DNA of 64,000 bases from Allomyces arbusculus (GCA_027604705.1 JADHYV010000042.1:62001-126000); one strand, 5' to 3'; numbered from the stretch's first letter, positions 20,973 through 32,601 are shown. Translations and numbers: made by a program. Notes: generated from the letters alone by a model not told the origin.

Positions 20973-21410
20973 TGGATGTCGATGTGACGGATGTCGAGTT
21001 AATTTGTTACGTGTTGATGCCTCTGGCTGAATTTGACGGCGCCCGGCGCAAGAGGAAAATATCCGCAAGCCAACTGGCTGTATTGCAAATGGGTGGAGAG
21101 CGAAATGGCAAAGAACCGGAAATGCAAAATGATGATGAAAAGGGATGGTGGCTCCGCGTGAGGGGCGCGCGTGTGTGGGAGAGGCCTGGGGACCGTCCCG
21201 GAAACAGGCCGCGCAAGCACCGAAGACTCGAGAAGAGCCCCCCGACAAACGGCGGCGGAGCCGTGATGCCGGGGCGAGGCCGGGCGCGAGCGTAGCCGAA
21301 CGGCGAGAGGTTACGCGGGGCTACATCGCAGGTATTTCGGACCCAGAGGTAGATGTGGTCCGTGGCGGAATCATGAAGACCAGGGATGGTGGGCGGGGCG
21401 CGAAAACGTG
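20973..21410 (+). other. Spacer, nothing recognised
   Basis: GC-rich spacer downstream of copy E. The open frames on both strands have no recognisable domain. Confidence 0.35.
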
Positions 21411-22039
21411 CGATTCTGAAGAGAAGTGAAACGGTCGCTGCCGCGGCAGAGTGCATCAGCGGTGGAAAGCATCTCAGCAACGCTTTCCCCCGGGAGGCAA
21501 GTCACATCGAGACCCCGCAGCGACGCGGGCAGCACTTGAAGCATCCAATTAAACGACGCCAGGTTTGCCGCGCGCCGGTAGTTGTCACGCAGGTTGAGCA
21601 GACACAGGCGCGGCGGGAGCGTTAACAGGACGCCATCAAGTTGGTTTCGCTCAAGTCCAAGCACTGCAGCGAGTCGGGGAAAGGCAGCACTCGGCCAAGC
21701 GTTGGATTTGAGATTGCATCCGGGAAGACAAGAGAGCGGAGGCACGAGGGAACGTGCATCATGAGTGTGCGCAAAGCTGCCTTGCAACTGAGATACTGCT
21801 GCTTGACCATGAGGTCTGTCAATGATACAGCAAGCGTGGGGCAATGGTTTCAATGCCTTCTGCCAGGCCTGTCCCGACGAATAAAAAAGGGAGAGACGAC
21901 GCAGTGTTGCCGTCAACGGAGCCGCGCACACATAGGGGTCGTCCAGACTTCCTAAGCATGACATCCAATGAGTCCGTTGTGCAGGTTGACCTGAACTCGA
22001 CTCTTTCTCGTTCAAGATGGTGAGCTCATCACCTCGCAT
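21411..22039 (-). pseudogene. C-terminal remnant of an F-box-like/LRR gene
   Basis: The minus-strand frame contains LTATLRRLSLFYSSG, AVLGLERNQLDGVLLTLPPR followed by LCLLNLRDN, and LPASLRGLDVTCLPG, all of the family repeat type. There is no F-box-like start, and the upstream part is not readable as the family. Probably the broken 3' half of a member. Confidence 0.55.
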
Positions 22040-22229
22040 TTGACTCTGACCAGCAGGATCTCTATAGCAGCTGTTCTATTGAGCATTACGAATCAAACAC
22101 CAAGGATAATGCCCAAAGAAACAGTCAAGTTCATTCAGATGTCACCGCACTACAGGCGCCTAAGACTCCAAAGCTCATCGCCTTGAGACCGACCCACTCC
22201 ACTCCATGTTGTGGTCAGGCGGTTCACTC

Positions 22230-22560
22230 CTGGATCGTTACTGGTCTCGACAAATAATCAAGCGCGCTCACGTACGAAGATGTGGAAGCGCTTTTCCATC
22301 ATGGCTTGCCCTCAACCCTCGTGCGTTTGCCTCGGGGAATATGCCTTGGACGCACTAGCGCCCTTGTTTCCGCGGCGCCTCGCAAGCTCGATTTGTGTAG
22401 AAAAGCGCTCGACGCCAGTGAGGCCAGCGACTGGATCGCAGCCCTTCCAACAACAATTCGGTGGCTCGGCCTGAGTGAGACACAGACGTGCTGCGTTGGC
22501 GCCCGCGCTTCTCGCAGATCTTGCTGGCAAGAGCGCCGTGGAGCGAATCACGTTGGAGGT
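22230..22560 (+). pseudogene. C-terminal fragment of an F-box-like/LRR gene
   Basis: Reads LTYEDVEALFHHGLPSTLVR, then SAAPRKLDLCRKALDASEAS and WIAALPTTIRWLGLSE, equivalent to the last repeats of family members (compare AAWVAHLPVTLTVLDFGN in copy F). It has no N-terminal part. Confidence 0.6.
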
Positions 22561-22608
22561 TGTGGACGAGACTATTCCATGCACCGTGCATGCGCGGTTG
22601 GAGTCGGT

Positions 22609-22617
22609 TTATATATT
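22609..22617 (+). promoter_or_regulatory. TATA-like sequence upstream of copy F
   Basis: TTATATATT about 320 bp before the chosen ATG of copy F. The distance is long for a TATA box unless the leader is long or spliced, so this is a weak call. Confidence 0.3.
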
Positions 22618-22935
22618 TGAGTGATAAGTGACAACGGTTCCATGTTTACAAAGCATACTGCTGCCAGTGTGCTTCCTCCCCAGGTTCGCAAGAGATTCGG
22701 AAGTTTGGACGTGGTGATGAGTTTTCACAACAAACAAGGCTCACTTACCAGCCAATTTGCACAGTCGGGAGTTCGGTTCCTGTGGTCTCGTGCGCCCCTT
22801 CCTCATCTTGAACTCCAACAAAAACCTAACATCTCCAGCAACGCCCCCACTCGCCGCATTCGCGTTCTCGCTGTTATCGCTGCATTTGATCGCAAGCAAG
22901 AACCTGAATCAGTCGCCGCGGCGGATCTGACCAAA

Positions 22936-24639
22936 ATGGCGTCGCCTGGCCAGTCCACACCCAATTATGGCCAACCCCAATTGACCCTCGACAAACTCCC
23001 GCACGATATTCTGCTCGCCATCTCAGCCAAGTTGCACGACCGAATTCGCGGTGCGTCATTGCTTCAACTCGCTCTCGCTGCGCCCGCCCTCTTTGCTCCG
23101 GTCGTGCAGACTGCAATTCGGCATGCGACCCAGGCAATTCGGAGCCCGAACCAAATTTTTGGCGCTGGCAGCGACACTGCAAAGGACGTGGTCACCGTTA
23201 GGTCAACGTGGACTGGCATGCAGGTCCACTATTTCGTGCAGGACGATGGCGTGGAACGGCCCCAGTCGTATTTAGTATTTTCGCGCCGATCCAGCGACCG
23301 CATGCTCGTGACCACCAATAGCAAAGACAACTGCTCGCGGAAATGGTCTCTTATTCCTATCGCCGAGCACCAGGTCGCCCACTTTACGATTTACAGGCGT
23401 CGGGCCTCTACTGCGATTCCACCGCGTTGTGTCAACCTGTCGATTGACAATATCCCAGACTCATTCTGGGCGCGCCTTCCGCCATTTCCGCAATCAATAA
23501 CGCGACTCTCGATTGCCCATTCCGACCCCTTCGAGTCGAGTGCGGTGATCCCGGCTTTGACCACATTGCCGCCCGGTCTCCTTTCCGTGTCGTACTCGCT
23601 TGACCCAGGGCTCTGGATGGCGCGTGCTCCGGATTTGCTTGTGCTCTTTGAACAGTTACCGCCGTGTTTGACTGAGCTGAAATTGAACATTGGTCATGCC
23701 ATGGACACTGACCAAGGGCGCTCAGCACTCTCGGCCGCACTGGAGAAGCTGCCCGCTCTGTCGTTGTTCACGCTCCAAGGGTGGAGTCCCATTGGTCTTG
23801 ACCAGGTCGTCAACAAACTGCCGCGCACAGGCTTGCGTTTGCTCCACCTGCAGCTTGTTTTACGGGAAACTGCGGAGTTTCTTTCAGCATGCAAGGTACT
23901 TGCTGCCAGTTTTCCAACGACCGTTGAGCGATTCGAGCTTCGTGTTCTCGAAGATGGTGTGGTGAGCTCGACATTGCTCGCTCTTTTATCTGGAATTCCG
24001 CTCGCCACTCGCGAGCTGATTCTCAACGTGCCGAATTGGAATATGTCGATGTCGCGTGCACTTCCGCTGGCTCCGACCCTCCAACGCTTCACGGCCGGCC
24101 AAAGTCAGCCCGACATTCGTGGCAAGCTTCTCGAGGCCTTGCTTGGTCGCATGCCAGCATCACTCAAGCACCTCGACGTTGCCGATTGGATCATGGCGAG
24201 CTTTTCACACAATGTGGCGGATGCCTTGCCGCAGCATCTGATGTCGCTTCGCTTTGCGCCCCACCACCTCAACGATGTCGACATGTATCTCCTCACGTCG
24301 TCGTGCCCAGCGTCGCTGCAACATATGGTTCTCGTTGGCAAGCGCCTGACCAGCGTGCCCTTTGTGCTTCCGCCACGTTTGCGCACGCTTCGTCTCGAAT
24401 CGAATGCGGCGCAGATGGACAGGGACGCGGCATGGGTTGCGCATTTACCGGTCACGCTGACGGTACTTGACTTCGGCAATTTGAAGCTATCCAGCCAGGC
24501 TGTAATGCAACTGCGGCGATGGTTTCCCACCCGTCCAGGGCACCAACGCGTCCGCATCCACGTCGGTCGCAACGTGGGCCTGTCACAGACGGACTTCGAA
24601 TCGTTGGAGGCACAGTTTGACGTGGTGCAGTCGGAATAA
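22936..24639 (+). CDS. F-box-like leucine-rich-repeat protein, copy F
   Basis: Single-exon, 567 residues from the ATG at 22936. The frame is open upstream to 22621, but family alignment begins only at LTLDKLPHDILLAISAKL. F-box-like part LLQLALAAPALFAPVVQTAI. Middle module QSYLVFSRRSSDR, RKWSLIPIAEHQVAHFTIY and IPPRCVNLSIDNI. Leucine-rich repeats include LPRTGLRLLHLQLVL, FPTTVERFELRVL, MPASLKHLDVADW and LPPRLRTLRLESN. It lacks the acidic insert of copies C and D at the equivalent place. It is the closest intact relative of the broken minus-strand copies at 26753-28390 and 28440-28945. Confidence 0.78.
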   Translation: MASPGQSTPNYGQPQLTLDKLPHDILLAISAKLHDRIRGASLLQLALAAPALFAPVVQTAIRHATQAIRSPNQIFGAGSDTAKDVVTVRSTWTGMQVHYFVQDDGVERPQSYLVFSRRSSDRMLVTTNSKDNCSRKWSLIPIAEHQVAHFTIYRRRASTAIPPRCVNLSIDNIPDSFWARLPPFPQSITRLSIAHSDPFESSAVIPALTTLPPGLLSVSYSLDPGLWMARAPDLLVLFEQLPPCLTELKLNIGHAMDTDQGRSALSAALEKLPALSLFTLQGWSPIGLDQVVNKLPRTGLRLLHLQLVLRETAEFLSACKVLAASFPTTVERFELRVLEDGVVSSTLLALLSGIPLATRELILNVPNWNMSMSRALPLAPTLQRFTAGQSQPDIRGKLLEALLGRMPASLKHLDVADWIMASFSHNVADALPQHLMSLRFAPHHLNDVDMYLLTSSCPASLQHMVLVGKRLTSVPFVLPPRLRTLRLESNAAQMDRDAAWVAHLPVTLTVLDFGNLKLSSQAVMQLRRWFPTRPGHQRVRIHVGRNVGLSQTDFESLEAQFDVVQSE

Positions 24640-25213
24640 ATGGTCGGCTCGAGCTGTTGCGTCTGTCACGTTCCATATGCTCGACTGATGTTCACCTGTT
24701 GCTGAAGGGTGTCTTCCTCAGTCCATGAAGCTCTTCAAACATTGGCCCAGGCTGATTTCAGATGCGCACAGGGTCAGCCGGCATGCCTTCGGCTATTGCC
24801 CGAATGCGTTTGAGTTTGACGGCTTCCTGGCATTCACTATGCACGAACTACAGCGTTTCGATCGAAGTATCGCAAATCGATTGCTGTTGTGGTTCAACAC
24901 ACGACAAGCGCCAACCCGCCACGTCGTGATGACGTGGCTTCGCCGGGCATGCTTCAAGAGCCCGGAGGCATTCGTGTCTGTTTGTGCTGCAATGCTCAAT
25001 ACACTCCTGCCTGCGCTCCACAAAGCTCCACCACTCGCACCTTGCTCATCTTGCCCAAGAATTGATTCGCTCGTATTTCTGAATGCTGGGTCGCTGACAT
25101 GGGTACTCTTTTGGCATCCCGACCCTCCGACCACCAACCTCCAAGGACGTCCGCGCTGCGCCAAGACTCCTGCCGCCAATACAAGTTGGATGTATGCCTG
25201 ACATCAGGCCGCA
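24640..25213 (+). other. Spacer with an unrecognised 158-residue open frame
   Basis: A plus-strand frame at 24725-25201 (MKLFKHWPRLISDAHRVSRH...) has no recognisable domain and a mixed composition. It may be chance or a remnant. No other signal. Confidence 0.2.
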
Positions 25214-26540
25214 GTGGCACCGCGCCCACGGCTAGATGAGCTGCCAGACCTGGTCGTGACACATCTGGCGGAATGGGTCGTTCGTCTTGACTCGAATCGC
25301 ACACTTTGCTTTCTTGCGCTTGTGGCTCCAACGCTCTATGCACCTTGTTTGCATGCCGCGATCCGGGCGGGCACTGGGTTCAGTACAAGAAACGTTTACC
25401 CGGTCTTTGACTTTCGCACTTATAACAATTGCATTGGAGAGTTTGAGGTCAGCAAGCATCGACTAGAGGGCGTGGACCTGATCCTTCCGCCCCGCGATGG
25501 CAATCGTACGCTGATTTCGTCGGGCATGGTAATCAAAAATCGATCCTTGGATTCGGCTGCGATGCCTTACAAATGGCCTTTCCTGCCAGCGCCCATTATT
25601 TTGTTGCGATGCTTCTTCACCAAGTGTGCCCATGGGCATGCGATACCACCGCTGGTTCATCGCCTGGCTCTGGTGAACCGCAAGAAGTTTTCGTGGATGA
25701 TTATTGCGATCCCAATGACGCTGGTCGAGCTCGAACTGGATGACGCGGTCCTCCCGAGCAGCGATGACGGAATACAGCATATCAACCTGCCGCTGAGCCT
25801 GCGCAAGTTTACGCTGAAGGAGCTCGCTCGTCGTGATGGCAACAATGCTGCGGCTTCCAAGGTATATGGCTAGGCCGTGGGTCGGGTGCTTTCACTTCTC
25901 CCGGCGACGATTACGTTGCTCGCATCTGAAAGGCAATATCAGCCATTCCCGAAACTGGCGCTGCGTGAGATTAATGCGCTCATTATGCGGCTGCCGTCTC
26001 TTACGTCATTCGCTATGGCGGGGGAAGTCGCGTCCGAATTCAAGCGCGTATTTCGTGCGCTCCCGCGCGATAAGCTGTTGCTCCTTGACCTTCGTCTCGA
26101 TTTCTGGTACAATATGTTGCCGAAATGGTCGGTGCTCCTTGAAAAGCTGCCCATATCGGTTGGCACGCTTCGATTTTGCGTGATATGCCGGACACCTCAT
26201 GCCCGTGTTGCACTCGATGTTGTCCATCTTCTGCGGCTCCCCCTTGCAACGGAAAAGACGTTTGTACGCCTTCCCAATTAGTCGGAGACAATGTGTGAGG
26301 AACTCCCGCTCTCACCAACATTGCACAAACTTTCCCTGGGGGTGACACGCCACAAGGCCAACAACCCAGTTTGGGCGCCATCGCGCCGCGTCTGCCCGCA
26401 TCGCTTATCCACGTGGAGGTCAATCGATAACGGATTGGTCCCGCAGTCGCTTGCACGACTCAATGGCTCACCTCCCGTGCTTCGACAATGTCGTTCTGGC
26501 TTTTCCTTGTGCACGTGGTCGAAGTCCTTGGATTGATGCT
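25214..26540 (+). pseudogene. Recently broken F-box-like/LRR gene
   Basis: Reads as a family member over most of its length: LDELPDLVVTHLAEWV, FLALVAPTLYAPCLHAAIR, VDLILPPRDGNRTL, MPYKWPFLPAPIILL and IPPLVHRLALV, then repeats. It opens with GTG where an ATG would be expected. In-frame stops lie at 25871-25873 and 26279-26281, with the same frame resuming after each. A frame change follows at about 26370-26400, after which GAIAPRLPASLIHVEVNR matches the family repeat. The good preservation between breaks suggests recent inactivation. Translation of a short 219-residue F-box and middle-module protein cannot be excluded. Confidence 0.75.
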
Positions 26541-26752
26541 GCTGTTCGATTGTGGAGAAGAAATATCTCCGTTATTTATTTGGCTGCAGGCACATGGATA
26601 TCCACGAATTTTTTTGTGAGAGGCACCAATTCGATGTGAAGTCCTTGCTTACCCCCCTCCCCTCGAGGCCCTCTTTAATTGCTCTTCTCATTCGCGCCAA
26701 TCTCTCCCCCAAGTTCCCGCCGCTCACTCTTCGTATACGGCCGTTACGCAGC

Positions 26753-28390
26753 TCACCTCATTTTTAGCGACTTTCTACAGCTTCCTGGCGCTCTTGTTGT
26801 CAAGGGCAATCTGGTTGCACAGCCACCAACAAGCACGAAGCCACGCAATGTGGTGGGCAACAACGACGCAAAATGCCGCAGGTCGCCATCGTTGAGGTGG
26901 TTGGGCGTGAAATGAAGCGACACCAAGCTCTCCGGCAACGCGTCCTCCAATTTGGATGGAAACTTTGTCATGTCCCATTTGGCCACGTTGATGTGCTTGA
27001 CCAATGTAGGTAGACGACTGAGTAGGACCACGAGGCGAGCGCCATCAACGGCGTACTGACCTTGTGCAATGGTGACACGTTCAAGGGACAGAGCGAGCGG
27101 GAGAGTATGCAACATGGCCTTATCGAGACTTCGCACAATAATGGTGAGCTTGAGACTGGTCAACGGGAGACCAGGGAAAAGTGGGGCTATCAAATTTGGC
27201 TCAGAATCCAGATGCACGTGCAATTTGAGCCGCTCAACGGTAGCTGGGAAGCAGGTGGCCAGCACCATGCATGCAGGACGGTCTGCATGGTCATAAACAG
27301 CAAGCTGCAGATCGAGCAGCCGCAAGCTTGTGCGTGGGAGTGAGGCGAAAACTAGTTTGAGACTAACAGAGTCGTTCACTTGAAGCGTGAAAGACGACAA
27401 GCTGGGCAAATTATGGATTGCTGACGCGAGCATCGATTGTACTAGTTCCGTGCCAAACGTGAAGCCATTACCCAGCTCAATTTTGATTCAGGCCGATGGC
27501 AAGCAGGCAAGGAACATGAGAAGTAACTCGCGAGCACCTACCTGCATGCCGTGAATCATGCCAGTATGACGCAGAACAAAGGCCGTGCGGTAACGTGTTG
27601 AAGAGTTTCTCCATGATGTTCGATTTGGCAGGGAAACCGCTGACAATAAACAAGCGTTTCAACGAGGGCGGAAAAGGCGGGATACGAGACCAAATATCAC
27701 CTGGAAACTTGGCCATTGACAAGTCGGTACAGTGCACTGGGACGGCAGTGCAGGCAGGTCCCAGCTTCGTGGATTGCAATAAGGGTCAATTGGCAATTAG
27801 GAACGTTCAGTAGTGACCATGTGATGTGGAGCAGAGCTCCCCATTGATGTGGAGCAGAGCTACTTGTCTAGCTCCTGTTGCATGCTTGTTGTTGTTGTTG
27901 ATTCCCGCTTGTCATTCACGTATAAAGCTGCCCAACTGTACCTCTGGGTACGACAGGCTCATTCTACACTCGACACCATATCACCATGTCCCTGAGCACT
28001 GGTCATTGAAGTAGCTCTCATCGTCGTCGACTGCCAACAAAGGGTGCTGACCCTCGCCACGTCGTGAAAGTATCAGGAACAACTGGATACGCTCCACGCC
28101 ATTCTTGAGTTCACAACAATGAGCAAGCATCCCAATCAATTTAGCTTGATGGTCACCAGGTCTGCAACAGCATTATCATTCACATCAAACTTGTAATTTG
28201 GGTTCTGAACAGCCCTGACAGCTTGCAGAATTGCAATGCACACAGGCGGGACAAACAGGCGGGCGTGGCAAGAGCGAGTTGAAGGAGTACTACACACGGT
28301 CTGGAGCGTGCAATTTCCTAGAGATGAGATGGCAAGCAGAATGTCGTGCAGGAGTCGTTTTGAATGCTGAAGGTTGATCATCACCCTAAG
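26753..28390 (-). pseudogene. Decayed copy F-type F-box-like/LRR gene
   Basis: Three minus-strand blocks in order match copy F. About 28384-28140 holds the F-box-like start (LLHDILLAISSLG, AVQNPNYKFDV). About 27779-27480 has LSMAKFPGDIWSRIPPFPPS. At 27433-26753 there is a 226-residue open stretch with LPRTSLRLLDLQLAV, FPATVERLKLHVHL and PESLVSLHFTPNHLNDGDLR. The blocks lie in different frames and part of the middle module is missing. The long open 3' block shows that decay is not old. Confidence 0.75.
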
Positions 28391-28439
28391 TCAACCCATT
28401 TTGGTTACAATTGACCGGAGCAAGGAGGACCAAAATCCT

Positions 28440-28945
28440 TAGTTGAGACCAATAGAAACAAGTAATTGAAGACAGGTAGTTAATTCCCTTGGTGAAACTT
28501 GGATGCTGTCGTGTGCTACTGCCAACGGTGCAAAAAGGGTAATGAAGCTTGGGGCGAACAGGTACAACAAGACTAGCACTCGAGTCTGGCAATGAACAAG
28601 CAAGCCAATCCAACTCGGTTCAATGGTCACCATTTCCGCTGCCGCATCGTTGTTCAGAGAGCTGGTGAGGCCAAGGGAAGAGATGTGAATTGGGCCCTGA
28701 ACCGTCTTCTTTGCACGTCGGATTGCATCGTGCATTACCAGGAAAATAGGGCGGGCGCGCCAAGAGCAAGTCGGAGGAGTGACGGGCCACGATCCAACAT
28801 GTGCAATTGATTGAAGAGGGCGAGCTAAGCAACGTTGGAGAGCTCTTCGAGCATTGATTGGGCATGTGACGCCATGTTGGTTTGACAGGTCACCGGCCGC
28901 GGTAATTCGGACCGGCGTGGCAAGAAAATTCATGTAATCGTTCAA
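28440..28945 (-). pseudogene. N-terminal fragment of a copy F-type F-box-like/LRR gene
   Basis: The minus-strand frame reads RPIFLVMHDAIRRAKKTVQG, then AAAEMVTIEPSWIGLLVHCQ, equivalent to copy F APVVQTAIRHATQAIRSP and DVVTVRSTWTGMQVHYF. No leucine-rich repeats follow. It lies directly upstream of, and parallel to, the pseudogene at 26753-28390, so the two may be products of one duplication. Confidence 0.6.
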
Positions 28946-29118
28946 TTGCGGTCAGTTTGCGACCTTGGAGGACAACTTGCAGGAGGCGATGGAACAATGG
29001 GTCAATGTTGATGAGCCACTTGTCCGTTAAAATGAGGCTACATCATAAGAAACCAACGAAAATGCAAACCTGCATGCAGAGCCAAACCTTTTGCGCCAAT
29101 CACCAATCCATCAACGGT

Positions 29119-32100
29119 TTACTCGTCCTTGAGCTTGAGGAAGTTGTCAATCGCCTTGGACAGCAGCTCAATTTCGGCATCGAGACTCGCGAGCTTACCC
29201 GCCGTCGCCTCGCGCACGTCGGCCTTGACCTTGGTCTCGTACCCGTCGACCTGTGTCTTGGCGCGGAGCGCTTTGGCGGCGGCCTCGGTCTTGGCGCGCT
29301 TCGCCGCAATCTTGGCCACCTCGGCATCGACATCCACGTGGCCCTTGACCATGAGCCCGACGGCCGCCTGCTCCGACAAGTTGGCGACAGCGCACCCGGC
29401 CGGGATCGTGGCGACGACTTCGGCCGTCTGCAGACCCTTGATCAGCGCACCCATGACATTGGCCGACCCGCGGAACTGCGCCTGCGTCGCGGCCTCGGTC
29501 GCACGGATGTAGACGGCCGCGTTGGCAACCGAGTACTCGGTCATGAGCGACCGCACGGCCTTGACCGCGTCAAGCACCTGCTCAAAAGCGCGTTCCGCGG
29601 CCTCGTTGGCCCAGTCGGCGCGCGGTTCCGGGTAAGCCGCAATTACAATCGACTCGGGCTGGTCCTTTTGCCGCGGGAGGCGCTGCCAGAGCTCCTCCGT
29701 GACAAAGGGCATGATTGGGTGCAGCATGCGCAGACCCAGGTCGAGGCACGTGTAGAGCGTCGCACGCGACGACTCAGTCGTCAGAACCTTGCACGCCTCG
29801 AGGAACACGTCGCACAGCTCGTAGAGCCAGAACTGGTGCATGGCCGTCGTCGTGTTCATGAAGTTCATGGCCTCGAGCTGCGCGTTCACCTCGGTGATGG
29901 CCTTGTTGAGCTTGGCCAAGATCCACTGCTCGACGAGACTCAGGTCCTTGACCGACCAGTTGGCCGGCATCTTGAAGTCGGCCGGCAGCTTGGAGAGCGC
30001 AAACCGCGTCGCGTTCCACAACTTGTTGCAGAACTTGCGGTACCCTTCGACGCGCAGAATGTCGAGGTTGATATCGCGGCCTGTCGACGTGTAGGCGCAC
30101 AGCGCAAACCGCAGCGCGTCGGTGCCGCACTCGGGAATCCCGCGCGGGAAATCCTGCTTTTGCCCGGCCTTGGCCTTTTCAACCTCGCGCGGGTCGAGGT
30201 TGCCCTCGTCGAGCCGCGCCTGCAGCGCCTGCAGCGTAATGCCCTCAATCACGTCGAGCGGGTCAATCACGTTGCCGAGCGACTTGGACATTTTGCGGCC
30301 GTGCGCGTCGCGCACCATCGCGTGGCAAAACACCTTCTTGAACGGCACCTTGCCTGTGAGCTTGATCCCGAGCATGACCATGCGCGCGACCCAGAAGAAC
30401 AGAATATCCCAACCCGTCTCGAGCAACGACGTCGGGTAGAAGAGCTCCAGGTCCTTGGTGTTGTCGGGCCACCCGAAAATCGAAAACGGCCACAGACCCG
30501 ACGAGAACCACGTGTCGAGCACGTCCGGGTCCTGCTCGAGCGTGAACTTGGCGTTCGGGAACCGCTTCTTGGCCTCGGCCATCGCCTCAGCCTCGTTCCG
30601 GCCAGACACCCAGTACTTCTCGTCATTCTCATCAATCGCCTGGCCGGCAATCCGGATCAGGTACGCCGGGATCCGGTGGCCCCACCAGAGCTGCCGCGAA
30701 ATGCACCAATCCTGGATGTTCTCGAGCCAGCGGTACCATTCCTTTTCCGAGGCTTTGGGCGTGATTTCGAGCTCGCCGGACCGCACGGCCTCGAGTGCAG
30801 CAGCGGCCATGTCCTTGCAGTTGACCCACCACTGCGGCTTGAGCCGCGGCTCAATCACGTCGCCCGACCGCGAGCACGTCGGCACAACCATCGGGTTGTC
30901 CTTGGTCTCGCGGTAGAGGCCCTTTTGCTTGAGCGCATCGAGCACCGTGTACCGCGCATCGAACCGCTTCTGGCCGGCGAACGGACCGGCGTTCTCGTTG
31001 AGCGTGCCATCGTCGTTGAGAATGTTGATAAACTCGAGCCCGTGCCGCTTGCCAATGTCGTGGTCGTTCGGGTCGTGCGCGGGCGTGATCTTGACGGCAC
31101 CGGTGCCAAACGCCATGTCGACGTAGTCGTCGGCGACGATCGGGATCTTGCGGTCGGTAATGAACGGGTGCGCCGCAAACTTGCCGACGAGGTGCGCGTA
31201 ACGCGTGTCCTTGGGGTTCACGGCAATCGCGGTATCGCCGAGCATCGTCTCGATACGCGTCGTCGCGACCACGAGCTCCTCGTTGGTGCCGATGATCGGG
31301 TAGGCAAACGAAATAATCACGCCAAACTCGACCTTGCGGTCGTAACCCGGCAGCGACAGGAGCGTGCGGCCCTTGAGCTCCTTGTTATCGACCTCCAAGT
31401 TCGAGAGCGCCGTGTTCAGGTGCGAGCACCAGTTGACGAGCCGCGTCGCGCGGTAGATGATCCCCTCTTGGTGCAGCCGCACAAACGCCTCATTGACGGC
31501 CTTCGACAATTTCGGATCCATGGTAAAGCAGGCGCGGTCCATGTCGCCGGAACTGCCAATGCGGCGCAGCTGCGTGTAGATGCGGTTGCCGTACATGTTC
31601 TTCCACTCCCAGACCTTTTCGAGGAACTTGTCGCGGCCGAGCGCGTGCCGCGTCGTCTTGGACTCCTTCCAGAGCCGCTTCTCGACGACCGACTGCGTCG
31701 CAATGCCCGCGTGGTCGCACCCGGGGTTGTAGAGGACGGTCTTGCCCTGCATGCGGTTCCACCGGGTCATGGCGTCCTGGATCGAGACAGTCAGGGCGTG
31801 GCCTATGGAATCGCGACGCGGTCAGCTCACACGAACACCCTCCAAGGACTCGCCCACCCACGTCCATGCAAGAAAACGAGAAAATGTACCGAGATGCAGC
31901 GACCCCGTAACATTCGGCGGCGGGATCGGAATCACATAGGTCCCCTTGGGCGACGCCTTGCCGTCCTTTTCGAGCTTCGGGTGGAAGTAACCCTGCTTCT
32001 CCCACCATGCGCCCCAAGCGGCCTCGACCGCCTTGGGGTTATACGCGTTCGCCATCGGTGTCGACATGTCCTTTTTCGCGCCGGCGGGCGTCGTGTCGAC

Positions 32101-32601
32101 GACAGCCACGGGCTCCGCAGCCTTGGGGGCGGGCGCGGCCTTCTCCTTCTTCTCCTTCGGGACGGCAGTAGCGGCCTTGGCGGCCTGTGCGGCCTGCTTG
32201 GCCAGGAATTTCTCGAGCTTGGCCTTCTTCTTGGCTTCGTTCTTGGCCTGGTTCTTGGAGAGCTCTGAAGCTGCCGCGTCGGACGCGTCGGCGGCGGCGC
32301 CAGCCGCCGGCGCAGGGGTCGCGGCGGGGGCGGCCTCCTTGGGTGCGGCAGCGGGAGCGGCGGCCTTTGGCGCGGCATGAGCCTCGGCGGCCTGCTTCTT
32401 GTCGGCGGCGGGCTTCACATCTTTCTTGGCGGCCGGCGCAGTGGCGGCAGCGGCGGCAGCGGGCGTCGACACGGGTTCCGCGACGGGCACCGACGCGGTG
32501 CACGCGGCCGTCGTGGCGGTGGCGGCGGGCGCCGACGGCGCGGGCGCGGGCGCGGCCTTCTTGGCGGGTTGAGCGGCGGCCTTGGGCGTCTTGCCGGCCA
32601 T
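29119..32601 (-). CDS. VAS1: Valyl-tRNA synthetase
   Basis: Charges tRNA-Val with valine. Two exons, 32601-31890 and 31802-29119, joined in phase 1 across an 87-nt intron, giving 1131 residues. The join restores the class I HIGH-type motif as GSLHLGHAL. The KMSKS-type motif is [14 protein letters not shown]. The editing (CP1) domain region has the usual [19 protein letters not shown]. The anticodon-binding domain and a C-terminal coiled coil ending [14 protein letters not shown] follow. The first about 175 residues are an Ala/Pro/Lys-rich extension of low complexity in place of the GST-like domain of animal enzymes. No clear mitochondrial presequence is seen, though a second Met at about 179 ([15 protein letters not shown]) could give a shorter form. 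The long open frame on the opposite strand is a GC-driven shadow. Confidence 0.97.
31803..31889 (-). other. 87-nt intron in valyl-tRNA synthetase gene
   Basis: Donor GTACAT and acceptor CCATAG on the minus strand. It interrupts the HIGH-motif codon for the second Gly of LHLGH. Confidence 0.85.

Noticed and set aside
28957-32268. 1103-codon open frame on the + strand
   Set aside because: It lies opposite the valyl-tRNA synthetase gene. In GC-rich DNA, antisense frames of real genes stay open; it has Arg/Leu/Val-rich composition and no domain.
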